From: Clostridia bacterium
GTDB taxonomy: Bacteria > Bacillota > Clostridia > TANB77 > CAG-508
Reading direction: 5' to 3'
Assembly: GCA_900770415.1 (NCBI GenBank)
Contig: CAAGKN010000001.1
Location: 1 to 64,000, forward strand
Length of the DNA stretch: 64,000 bases
Part shown: positions 18,036 to 26,835 of the stretch, in pieces
Layout: every line of letters begins with the position of its first letter
Position numbering within the stretch: position 1 is the first letter of the stretch
Program-made: the position numbers and the translations under genes
Notes under the pieces: generated by a model
Databases searched by the model: none
The model's input: the letters and a program-made list of their open reading frames with translations, nothing else
Told to the model about the DNA's origin: nothing

Positions 18036-20111
18036 ATGTCAAATCAAACAATACTATATTTTATGGCAGGCACTGTAGCCTTGTTCCTAATAGTAGTAAT
18101 AGCATACGTAATATTAAGAAAAAAAATGGGCAAAAGCGACATGAGAAGAATGAAAGAACTACAAGCGGGAACAAAAGAAAAAAAATTCTCATCTGATGTA
18201 ACATACCAAAAATTATATTTAATATACAATAAAATTCCTCTATTAAAAAGATATGTAAAAAAGCTAAGAAGAAAAATAGAAATTATAAGTATAGAGGATG
18301 AATACATAACAAGAAGACAAACAGCAAAAATAATAACAAACTCATTACTAGTAATAATACCATTAACATTTGCAATATTTCTTTTCACAAAAGGAAATGC
18401 GCTATTAAGAGTAATACTATTAATGTTTGAAGTTTTCTTAATAGAAACAATAATGACAGGAATGGTAGACAAGCTAGACACAAAATTATTAAAACAGCAA
18501 ATAGATTTCTTTGCAGAAATAAGACATGCATACCATGAATTCAACATGGTAGAAGAAGCAATATACGAAGTATCACAAAATGACGAATTAGAAGTTTCTC
18601 GTCAAGGAGAAAAAATATACGAAATATTAATATCAGACGACCCAGAAACAGAACTAGAAAAATATTATGACGTTGCACCAAACAGCTATCTAAAAGAATT
18701 TGCAGGTATTTCATACTTAACAAGAGAATTTGGAGATAGAACAATAGATGGAGCATCGCTATACCTAAAGAACCTAAATAATATTACACAAGAAATGCAA
18801 CTAGAAATATTAAAAAGAGATAAATTAGATTATGTATTTCAAAGTTTATCAGTAATTGCAATGCTACCAGTATTGTGCTTACAACCATTAAGAAACTGGG
18901 CAGTATCTAACTTTAGTTTTACAGCACAATTTTACGATGGAAAATTAGGTTTAATAGCACAAATAGCATTAATAATAGTAACGCTTATTTGCTATATTTT
19001 AACAAGAAAATTAAAAGATAGTGGAGCAATAAAAGACGAATACAAAGATCCAAATAACGTATGGCAAATGAAACTATACAAAAATCCAGTAGCAAAAAAG
19101 ATTATAGATTTATTTATTCCAAAAGAAAAAACAAAAGAATACAGAAAAATGATAAAACTAATGAAAGAATCAGCAACAAAACAAAAACTGGAAACTGTAT
19201 ATGTAAATAGACTTACAATATGTGTTGCTACATTCTTATGCTCAATACTACTATTTTTACAACTACACAATGTAGCAGTAGACTATGTATATAATGAGCC
19301 AACATCAGACTATAACATAATGGGAGCAATGTCGGGAACCGACTCAAAAAAAGCAATGGAGATAACTGAGCAACATAATAAAATACTTGTAAAATTTAAA
19401 GGAAAACCAAAAACTACAAAAGTGCAAATAGAAAAAGAAGTAAGAAAATTAGAATATTTTAAAGATTATAAAGATGCAGAGATAGAAAAACAAGTAAACA
19501 AAATATATGATAAATTACAAATAATAAATGCAGAGTACTTAAAATGGTTTGAACTACTATTAGCATTTATATTTGCAGGAATAGGCTATATGGGACCAAA
19601 ACTAATGCTAATATTCCAAAAAATATTAAGACAATTAGAAATAGAAAACGAAATAATGCAGTTCCAAACAATAATACTAATGCTAATGAAAATAGAAAGA
19701 GTAAACGTAGAAATAATACTAGAATGGCTAGAAAGATATGCAAACATATTTAAAGAGCCTATAACTAAGTGCGTTAACAACTACGAAGCAGGTGCATGGG
19801 AAGCACTAGAAGAATTAAAAGAAGAAGTTGCTGCACCACAATTTATACGTATAGTAGAAAGTCTTCAGGCAGCAGTAGAAAAAATACCTATTGCACAAGC
19901 TTTTGACGAATTAGACAATGAAAGAGAATACTACCAAGAAAAAAGAAAAGAAACAAATGATAAACTTATTTCAAGAAAAGGACTAATAGGAAAAGTAGTA
20001 GGATTTGCTCCAATGGTATTACTATTTGTAGGCTACTTAATAATACCATTAGTAGCAATAGGCCTATTAAGTATGACAGATGCTTTTTCAACAATGTCTT
20101 CAACAATTTAA
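18036..20111 (+). CDS. TadB-TadC fused pilus platform protein
   Basis: 691-residue inner-membrane platform protein. Hydrophobic segments occur near 6-27, about 100-140, 265-320, 385-410, 505-525 and 635-675. Two T2SSF-like halves can be recognised: 150-290 (FFAEIRHAYHEFNMVEEAIYEV) and 545-680 (FQTIILMLMKIERVNVEIILEWL), matching the usually separate TadB and TadC. Tad platforms interact with CpaF, encoded 21 bases upstream. The fusion is the unusual point. Confidence 0.8.
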   Translation: MSNQTILYFMAGTVALFLIVVIAYVILRKKMGKSDMRRMKELQAGTKEKKFSSDVTYQKLYLIYNKIPLLKRYVKKLRRKIEIISIEDEYITRRQTAKIITNSLLVIIPLTFAIFLFTKGNALLRVILLMFEVFLIETIMTGMVDKLDTKLLKQQIDFFAEIRHAYHEFNMVEEAIYEVSQNDELEVSRQGEKIYEILISDDPETELEKYYDVAPNSYLKEFAGISYLTREFGDRTIDGASLYLKNLNNITQEMQLEILKRDKLDYVFQSLSVIAMLPVLCLQPLRNWAVSNFSFTAQFYDGKLGLIAQIALIIVTLICYILTRKLKDSGAIKDEYKDPNNVWQMKLYKNPVAKKIIDLFIPKEKTKEYRKMIKLMKESATKQKLETVYVNRLTICVATFLCSILLFLQLHNVAVDYVYNEPTSDYNIMGAMSGTDSKKAMEITEQHNKILVKFKGKPKTTKVQIEKEVRKLEYFKDYKDAEIEKQVNKIYDKLQIINAEYLKWFELLLAFIFAGIGYMGPKLMLIFQKILRQLEIENEIMQFQTIILMLMKIERVNVEIILEWLERYANIFKEPITKCVNNYEAGAWEALEELKEEVAAPQFIRIVESLQAAVEKIPIAQAFDELDNEREYYQEKRKETNDKLISRKGLIGKVVGFAPMVLLFVGYLIIPLVAIGLLSMTDAFSTMSSTI

Positions 20112-20134
20112 AAACAAAAGAAAGGAGAATTTAA

Positions 20135-20791
20135 ATGGAAAATGCCTCAAAAGCTTTGCTTATAGCAGGTGGAATATTATTAGCAATATTAATATTAGGT
20201 CTATTAGCATTACTCCTTTCAAGCCTCTCATCAAATCAACTGGCAGAAGAGAAAAAAACAGAGGCAAAACAATTACAAGAATTCAATCAACAATGGGAAG
20301 CATATAACAAAAAAGCTTTATTTGGATCAGAAATTATAACAGTTGTAAATAAAGCAATACAAAATAACAAATCAGCAGAAACAATGGATGAAAAAAATAA
20401 ATTCTACGTAAATGTAACAATAGATTGTAAAAATACAACGTTTGATACCAAAATAACAAAAATAGATTTAAAAACAGGAACAACGACAGATGAGGTCGAA
20501 GAGATTCCTGCAACAGCTAATAATGGAACGAAAATAACTAAAGAGAGTGTAAGTTTGAGTGGAATAACTGAACTTGGAAGTTGGCAAACTAATGGAAAAC
20601 TAGCTATGTCAAATAAAGTGGTTGAAAAGTTTAAAAATACAAGCTATAAAGAAAAATATGAAGATAAACAAAATAATGCAATATACTATTTGGACTCAGC
20701 ATTTAAAGTGTTTAAAACAACACCATTTAAATGTAAGGGAATAGACTATGATAATGGTAGAGTTCATGCAATACATTTTGAAATCAGATAA
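20135..20791 (+). CDS. Leaderless pilin-like protein 1
   Basis: 218 residues. It starts MENASKALLIAGGILLAILI, a Glu at position 2 followed by one hydrophobic helix, resembling a mature type IV pilin N terminus without any basic prepilin leader. The rest is a secreted, beta-rich domain. The same opening occurs in three more genes downstream, so this is a tandemly duplicated family. GAAAGGAG lies before the ATG. A structural or minor pilin role is inferred from position after the TadB-TadC gene. Confidence 0.7.
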   Translation: MENASKALLIAGGILLAILILGLLALLLSSLSSNQLAEEKKTEAKQLQEFNQQWEAYNKKALFGSEIITVVNKAIQNNKSAETMDEKNKFYVNVTIDCKNTTFDTKITKIDLKTGTTTDEVEEIPATANNGTKITKESVSLSGITELGSWQTNGKLAMSNKVVEKFKNTSYKEKYEDKQNNAIYYLDSAFKVFKTTPFKCKGIDYDNGRVHAIHFEIR

Positions 20792-20817
20792 ACATAAACC
20801 TGAAAGGGGAAAAAAAT

Positions 20818-21243
20818 GTGGAAAATGCATCAAAAGCCTTGCTTATGGCAGGAACAATATTAATAGCAATGCTTATATTAGGAGTTGGAGTATATTTAGC
20901 TATCAACTTTAGCCAAACATCAGATACATATTACAAAAGATGGAATACAGAGCAAGTCCAACAATACAATGAGCAAATAACAAGAAATTTTACTATAGAA
21001 AATGGAGATACATTGATAACAGCTCAAGGGATAATAACAATAAGAAACTTAATAAAAATGTCAAAGTACGACGGAGTAACATCATTAGTAGGCAGGAATG
21101 ACCAAATTATTAGTACTTCAAATGAAGATTTGCTAAAAAAATCATTTGATAAAAATGGAAAATTAGAAAAATATAAAGTGATAAAAATAGAAAGAGAAAA
21201 TGGTGCAGCAGGACTAATAACAAAAATAAAAGTGGATTTGTAG
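20818..21243 (+). CDS. Leaderless pilin-like protein 2
   Basis: 141 residues, GTG start with GAAAGGGGA upstream. N terminus MENASKALLMAGTILIAMLI is nearly identical to the previous gene; then a short extracytoplasmic domain. Paralogue of the 20135 and 21809 genes. Probably a minor pilin or pseudopilin; no detected enzyme motif. Confidence 0.68.
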   Translation: MENASKALLMAGTILIAMLILGVGVYLAINFSQTSDTYYKRWNTEQVQQYNEQITRNFTIENGDTLITAQGIITIRNLIKMSKYDGVTSLVGRNDQIISTSNEDLLKKSFDKNGKLEKYKVIKIERENGAAGLITKIKVDL

Positions 21244-21297
21244 ACAAAAATATTGCATAATATAAAAAAAAAAGTTATAATTAGGGAGGAAGTATAT

Positions 21298-21732
21298 TTG
21301 AAAAAATCATTTTTAATAATAACAGCAATAATACTAATTATAATATTTATAGTACTAGGATATATTTTTGAAGCACAAGCAAAACAAAATCAAGCTATTT
21401 CATACAATAAGCAATACGAAAGCTATTTAGGTAAAGAAATATATGGAGCAGAAATAGCAACAATAATAAACAAAGTAACAGAACAAAATGAAAGAAACAA
21501 TGTTTCAAAGGACGAAAATGGATATTACATAGATAATGGAACAAATAGCATAAAAATAGACTTAAAAATGATAACAATAGAAAAAACATATCCAATGGAG
21601 CTAATATACAAAAACAACATTACAAACTTTGTAAAAAACTTTAATGTAATATTATTTAAATGTACAAATATAGAATATCATAAAACAACAGGAAAAGTTA
21701 GCAAAATTATATTTGAGCAAATAGAAAAATAA
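21298..21732 (+). CDS. Small membrane-anchored pilin-cluster protein
   Basis: 144 residues with TTG start 21298 preceded by AGGGAGGA. One N-terminal transmembrane helix follows a short Lys-Lys start (MKKSFLIITAIILIIIF), then an extracellular domain containing KQYESYLGKEIYGAEIATIINKV, which resembles the equivalent part of the 20135 protein (ALFGSEIITVVNKA). It is therefore probably a diverged member of the same family that has lost the MENASKAL start. Confidence 0.6.
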   Translation: MKKSFLIITAIILIIIFIVLGYIFEAQAKQNQAISYNKQYESYLGKEIYGAEIATIINKVTEQNERNNVSKDENGYYIDNGTNSIKIDLKMITIEKTYPMELIYKNNITNFVKNFNVILFKCTNIEYHKTTGKVSKIIFEQIEK

Positions 21733-21808
21733 ATTAGTTTTTAATATTTTTAAGACAAGTTCTTAAAAGTCAAAAGATAAATATTTAAAATTCAAAGGAG
21801 GAAAATTT

Positions 21809-22201
21809 ATGGAAAACGCATCAAAAGCACTTTTAATAGCAGGTGCAATCTTAATAGTAATTTTACTAATAGCTGTAGGAATGATGGTGTATAGAGGGGC
21901 TCAAGGTAGCATTCAAAAAGCAATAGGATCAATGAGTTCAACAGAAAAAGATATACATAATTCTCAATTTGAGCCATTTGTAGGAACTAAAGTTTCAGGA
22001 AGTAATGTAAGATCTTTATTAAGCAAAATGATTACAAATAACAGCGATGATAATAATGTACAAGTTAAATTAAAGGGAATAGGAACAGATCCTAATGCAG
22101 TAATGGGACAAATAACTACAGCTGCTAGTGCAACATACAAAGTAGAGGCAACTTATAGTGAAGGTGTAATAACAGAAATAAATGTTAGTAAAAATAGCTA
22201 G
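21809..22201 (+). CDS. Leaderless pilin-like protein 3
   Basis: 130 residues starting MENASKALLIAGAILIVILL, with AAAGGAGGA upstream. A GTKVSGSNVRSLLSKMI segment repeats the (G/Y)xEIxxIINK pattern of its paralogues. One membrane helix, short secreted domain. Small size and position suggest this or its neighbour could be the major pilin; this is inference. Confidence 0.68.
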   Translation: MENASKALLIAGAILIVILLIAVGMMVYRGAQGSIQKAIGSMSSTEKDIHNSQFEPFVGTKVSGSNVRSLLSKMITNNSDDNNVQVKLKGIGTDPNAVMGQITTAASATYKVEATYSEGVITEINVSKNS

Positions 22202-22229
22202 TACAAAAAAATAGCAAAGGAGAAATGTT

Positions 22230-22712
22230 ATGGAGAATGCAGTAGATGCTTTAAAAATTGCATTTGGAATGTTAGTATTTGTAATTGCACTTACATTAGC
22301 ATTTATGGTGTTCTCCCAAGCAACTCAAACATCAACCAAAATGCTATTCGCAAGTGACAAAACAAATTACTATACATATAGTGATGAGCCGAATGAGCAA
22401 GGAAGAATAGTAGGCGCAGATGTTGTAATATCATCACTATACAGATACTACAAAGAATCAGTAGTAGTACGTATAGTTGATGGAAACAATACAGAAGAAT
22501 TTAACACAGAAACAGATGGAGGACTATCACAAAAAGAAAGAAAAAAAAGAGTCAACGACTGGATAGGGAAAAATAAATTAGATGGCACTTTTCTAGAAAC
22601 TTTTGACGAAGTTAAAAAAAGTGGCGAATATATAGTAGAAGATGATGGTTCAGAACTTACAGTACAATCAGGACAAACAAGTATATATATAACATATACA
22701 AAAAAACCATAA
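22230..22712 (+). CDS. Leaderless pilin-like protein 4
   Basis: 160 residues starting MENAVDALKIAFGMLVFVIA, the most diverged of the four MENA starts. The segment GADVVISSLYRYYKESVVVRI corresponds to the conserved helix of its paralogues. It has an AAAGGAG ribosome binding site. Role as for the others. Confidence 0.65.
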   Translation: MENAVDALKIAFGMLVFVIALTLAFMVFSQATQTSTKMLFASDKTNYYTYSDEPNEQGRIVGADVVISSLYRYYKESVVVRIVDGNNTEEFNTETDGGLSQKERKKRVNDWIGKNKLDGTFLETFDEVKKSGEYIVEDDGSELTVQSGQTSIYITYTKKP

Positions 22713-22748
22713 AAAGGATGTAAAATATAAAATAGGAGGTTTCTTATT

Positions 22749-23273
22749 ATGTCAGACACATTAATAACAATTATTGCAATATTTTTAGCAGCAGTTTTAA
22801 TGTTTGTATTTCCACTAATGGCAGTATCTAGCAACCAAGAAGACGTAACACAATTAGCGGTAACAGAAGCAACACAAGAATTTGTAAACAAAGCTGCAAC
22901 AAAAGGCAAAATTACACAAGAAGATTATGATGCTTATGTGCAAACACTAGGAGCAACAGGAAATACTTATGATATAAAATTAGAAGTACAACATTTAGAC
23001 GAAAATCCAGGTAAAAAAACTACTACAACAGCAGGAGATATGATAGGAGAAAATGTTAGATATTCAACATTTACAGATGAAATATTACAAGGAATTGAAA
23101 AAAACAATGGAAAATATTCACTATCAAAAGGCGATAATGTTATAGTAACAGTAAACAACACAAACACAACATTAGCTCAATTATTAAGAAACTTCGTGTA
23201 TAAAGTAACAGGTTCAGACACATATCAAATAGGAGCAAGTGCTTCTGCTTTGGTTGTAAGTAATGGAAAATAA
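22749..23273 (+). CDS. Small pilus-cluster membrane protein
   Basis: 174 residues. A short N terminus and one long hydrophobic helix (about 3-26), then a hydrophilic extracytoplasmic domain rich in Thr, Asn and Gln. No family recognised; the layout (short N-out helix, small domain) is like TadE/TadF minor pilins. AGGAGG precedes ATG 22749. A long hairpin follows. Confidence 0.6.
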   Translation: MSDTLITIIAIFLAAVLMFVFPLMAVSSNQEDVTQLAVTEATQEFVNKAATKGKITQEDYDAYVQTLGATGNTYDIKLEVQHLDENPGKKTTTTAGDMIGENVRYSTFTDEILQGIEKNNGKYSLSKGDNVIVTVNNTNTTLAQLLRNFVYKVTGSDTYQIGASASALVVSNGK

Positions 23274-23297
23274 AAATGCATAAAGATGCATATTTCT

Positions 23298-23351
23298 AAT
23301 GTCTCACATAAGGGGAACAACACAATATATGTTATCCTTATGTGAGACATT
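23298..23351 (+). terminator. Long hairpin between pilin-like genes and the vWA gene
   Basis: Perfect 16-bp stem: AATGTCTCACATAAGG (23298-23313) with its complement (23336-23351), 22-base loop. No T-run follows, so it may be an RNA-processing or stability element inside the operon and not a simple terminator. Confidence 0.6.
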
Positions 23352-23405
23352 AAAAATATGTACCTTAAAATCAAAAACAATCTACAAAAATAAAGAGGTG
23401 GACCA

Positions 23406-26400
23406 ATGAAATTACAAAACATGACCGTAATATTCATAATAATAATGATACCTATAATAATAGTAACATCATATTATATAGGGCTTCAAATAAAAACAAT
23501 AACAATGCAAAAAGACTACACAGTAAAACTGCAAACAGCAGCCAAAGATTCAATACAAGCATTAGAAATAAATACAGTAGAATGGAATAGTAATTCAGCT
23601 AACCTAGCAGATTCAAAAAGAAGAGACGTATTAGCTTCTATAAACACCTTTACAACAAGTTTAGCAAACAGTATGGGAATAGGTGGAGCAGGAAAAGGAA
23701 GAATACAAACATACATACCAGCAATAGTATATACAATGTATGATGGCTATTATATATATTCAGCATCATTAATGCAAGACCAAGATACAACTAAGGATGG
23801 ACTAACACAATTTGAAAATGATGGAACAATAAAATCTAATGGAACTTCATACCAATACATACTAAAACCATACTCACCATATTCAGCAAGATATGTAAGT
23901 GGTAATACAGACATAACAGTAAATTATACATTAGATAATTACATTAGAGTATATGGAACAGTAAATGGAGAATATCAAGCAAAAGAAGGATATTTAGTAG
24001 TTTGTGATGATAATGCAGGAGTAAAGAATGTTGAAAGTGGTAGAATAAGTGAAATAACATATAGAGGGGCTACAATAAAGCCAGAAACATTAACAGAACA
24101 AGTATATACAGTAGATGACGGAAAAGTAAAAAAATATTCATACATTTATGACCAATACGATAACAAACTATATTGGGATAACAAAGATGGAACTAATGAA
24201 GACAACTACTTTTCAGTAGATAAAAATAATAATAAAGTATATTTACAAACTGCTTTACCCGAAGGAGATGCAGGATTTTCAATAACAAATAGATTTAGAA
24301 AAATATCAATTCCAATGTATGATAATAGGGAAGACGAATGGACAGTACAAAAAGTATTTCAAATACTAAATCCAGGGGGAGAATATAAATTTTATTATGA
24401 AAACCAAAGTGGTGCATTTGTAGAATTTACTAATCCAGGAAAAACATTAGGTACTGTAAAGCAAGAAGAAGATTACAGTGCAATAAATTATTGTGTAGAA
24501 TCTTATGTATTCACAAAATGGGTAAATAAATATTTAAAAGACATAACAGTTAAAAATATTCAAAGCCCAACAGTTGGACAATATAATAATGTAGGTGAGG
24601 ATGCAAATATATTTGCCATTAATTCTAATAATAACAACCCAGACCCAGAAAATGACGGTGCTTATGCAACTTCAGTATTAGCGCAACATAAAAAAGACAT
24701 AATAATAAACACAATAGAAAAAAACCTATCACAAGCAACAGAACAGGCAAAAAAAATGAATCCAAACTATGAATATAGATTACCACAATTAAGCTATGAT
24801 GAGTGGGAGCAAGCATTAAGCAACATATCTATAATTGCATTTATGCAAGGAATGCCAATAGGCTTAAAATACTATAATAACTATGCAATAGCAACAAGCA
24901 CACTAAACAAAGAATTTGTAGACCCAGACGAGCTATACTTTGCAGGAGCAGGAGACCAATACTATCATCAAAGACAATGCAACCAAGCAACAGGTAATAA
25001 TTATATAGGATACAGGAGCATAGACTACATAGCAAAAAGTTATGAAGTAGAAAATGACACAACAAAATATTATTACCCACATGCCAATGGAGGTAATTCA
25101 GAATTAGAATGTTATTATTGTTTAGTAAACAGGTCAACATATAAGCTAGTAAAGAAAAATCCTACTTGGACAAACTCATATTACAATGCATTAGCAAGAG
25201 AAAGATATATGCAATTAGACGAACCAGGAACATATAAACCAAACGTAGTAGTAGGAAAAAAAGCCGAGACTACTTCAGTTGAATATGGAGGAACTGTAAA
25301 ATATACTATTACAATTAAAAATAATGGAATTGTTGAGGACACAGTTAATCTTTTAGACTTTTGGGATAAAGAAGATTTTGACTCCGGAACAATTAAAATA
25401 GCATCAAATGGGCTAGGTGTTGATCTTAACCCAAATACAGTAATATATGAGAAAGATGAAGAAGGTAAAAATAAAACAGATCAAAATGGAAATCCAATAG
25501 CTAAAAACGGAATATTTGCAGAAGAAATAAAAATAGGAGCAAAACAAGAAAAAACTTTAGAATATACAATAAAAGTAAAAGGAAAATTAGGAGAGCCATT
25601 GGTAAACACAGCAGCAGTTTACTCTTGGGGCAATAATGACGTTTCAATAGCAGAAGCAACAGAAACCACAACAGTTAAAAAGACTATAAAAGTAGCTAAA
25701 CCAGAAGTAGCACAAAATTATAATATAGTTATGGTATTGGATCATTCATTGAGCTTGATTGACAATATAGGAGATGTATATGAAGGAGTAGCAACTTTTT
25801 TAAAAACAACGAATATTGAAAATGCATTTAAAAAGGGCAATTCACAACTTTCTACAATACATTTTAATAAGTCGGCCTCAACAAAATATAGTAAAGAAAA
25901 AAATATAGAAAATATATATGATTATTATAATAGAAGAGTTGTAAAAATAACATTAGGAGGAACAAACTATAATGCTGCACTAATAAAAGCAAAATCAGAA
26001 TTTGAGGCTATGAAAGAAAATAGCAATATAAGTGCAAAAAATGTGTTAATATTCTTTACAGATGGAGCTCCAACAGGTAGTCAAGATGGAACATCATATA
26101 CAATAGATGAAGAAGGAAAGTATTCTAAATACGGAGGTCTATGGCTAAATCCAATAAGAAGTTGGAAAGAAGATGCAAAAGAGGTATGGGATAAAATAAA
26201 AGAAAATAGAAACAATATAAAAAAATTGGAAACGGAAATTTATTGTATAAACTTTGGAAGCGAAGAACAAAACAAAAATGCAGAATATGGACTAAAGAAT
26301 ATAATATCATCATATAACGAAACAAAAAACGAACAATATTACGCAAAATCAGATAATCTAGAAAGTATTAAAACTGCTTTCGAAAGTATTTCAAGTACAA

Positions 26401-26618
26401 TCACAAGTGAATTAGATGTACCAGATACATATACAACAGCTAATAATAAGTTAGAATTAAAAGAAGCAGATAAGATTCAATCTATAAAAATAGGAGAAAG
26501 TGTATATGGTAAAGCAGAAGCAAAAGAACAAAGAATAATAATAGAAGAAAACGGCAAAACATATCTTAATTTAGAAAAAGTAGAAGATTTAAACCAAGAA
26601 ATAACAATAATATATTAA
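23406..26618 (+). CDS. Large surface protein with DUF11-like and vWA domains
   Basis: 1070 residues, last gene of the pilus cluster. N-terminal membrane helix (about 7-28) without cleavage motif; a long unrecognised region (about 40-600); a DUF11-like beta domain (about 615-740, VEYGGTVKYTITIKNNGIVEDTV); and a von Willebrand A domain (about 770-1000) with an intact MIDAS: DHSLS, the threonine of GGTNYNAA, and FFTDGAP. No sortase signal is seen. Proteins of this sort sit at pilus tips or act as adhesins; that role is inferred. AGAGGTGG lies before ATG 23406. Confidence 0.75.
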   Translation: MKLQNMTVIFIIIMIPIIIVTSYYIGLQIKTITMQKDYTVKLQTAAKDSIQALEINTVEWNSNSANLADSKRRDVLASINTFTTSLANSMGIGGAGKGRIQTYIPAIVYTMYDGYYIYSASLMQDQDTTKDGLTQFENDGTIKSNGTSYQYILKPYSPYSARYVSGNTDITVNYTLDNYIRVYGTVNGEYQAKEGYLVVCDDNAGVKNVESGRISEITYRGATIKPETLTEQVYTVDDGKVKKYSYIYDQYDNKLYWDNKDGTNEDNYFSVDKNNNKVYLQTALPEGDAGFSITNRFRKISIPMYDNREDEWTVQKVFQILNPGGEYKFYYENQSGAFVEFTNPGKTLGTVKQEEDYSAINYCVESYVFTKWVNKYLKDITVKNIQSPTVGQYNNVGEDANIFAINSNNNNPDPENDGAYATSVLAQHKKDIIINTIEKNLSQATEQAKKMNPNYEYRLPQLSYDEWEQALSNISIIAFMQGMPIGLKYYNNYAIATSTLNKEFVDPDELYFAGAGDQYYHQRQCNQATGNNYIGYRSIDYIAKSYEVENDTTKYYYPHANGGNSELECYYCLVNRSTYKLVKKNPTWTNSYYNALARERYMQLDEPGTYKPNVVVGKKAETTSVEYGGTVKYTITIKNNGIVEDTVNLLDFWDKEDFDSGTIKIASNGLGVDLNPNTVIYEKDEEGKNKTDQNGNPIAKNGIFAEEIKIGAKQEKTLEYTIKVKGKLGEPLVNTAAVYSWGNNDVSIAEATETTTVKKTIKVAKPEVAQNYNIVMVLDHSLSLIDNIGDVYEGVATFLKTTNIENAFKKGNSQLSTIHFNKSASTKYSKEKNIENIYDYYNRRVVKITLGGTNYNAALIKAKSEFEAMKENSNISAKNVLIFFTDGAPTGSQDGTSYTIDEEGKYSKYGGLWLNPIRSWKEDAKEVWDKIKENRNNIKKLETEIYCINFGSEEQNKNAEYGLKNIISSYNETKNEQYYAKSDNLESIKTAFESISSTITSELDVPDTYTTANNKLELKEADKIQSIKIGESVYGKAEAKEQRIIIEENGKTYLNLEKVEDLNQEITIIY

Positions 26619-26627
26619 TCAAAACCC

Positions 26628-26660
26628 GAGTGGACAGAATTTCTGTCCACTCATTTTCTG
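26628..26660 (+). terminator. Intrinsic terminator of pilus operon
   Basis: 12-bp stem GAGTGGACAGAA (26628-26639) with TTCTGTCCACTC (26641-26652). Confidence 0.8.
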
Positions 26661-26800
26661 TCGAAAAAGCAAATAATCCCACGAACGATTTATCTTGAAT
26701 TCTAAACACAAATATGATACAAAAATAATATAAATTCTGGCAATAAATCAAATTGCCAAAGCAGATTTATTTCAAAAAAGAATTAAAATTTTAAAAAATG
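26659..26800. repeat. Structured intergenic repeat, copy A
   Basis: About 140 bases that align with 41990-42130. Both begin TGTCGAAAAA, have 50 bases to a shared AAATATGAT, and contain the same small hairpin: here GGCAAT/ATTGCC. TGTCGAA matches the Spo0A-box consensus. It lies right after the pilus-operon terminator and upstream of spoIVB. Confidence 0.6.
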
Positions 26801-26835
26801 GTTATTCTAAAAATAAAGAGGGTGACCATTTTTTT

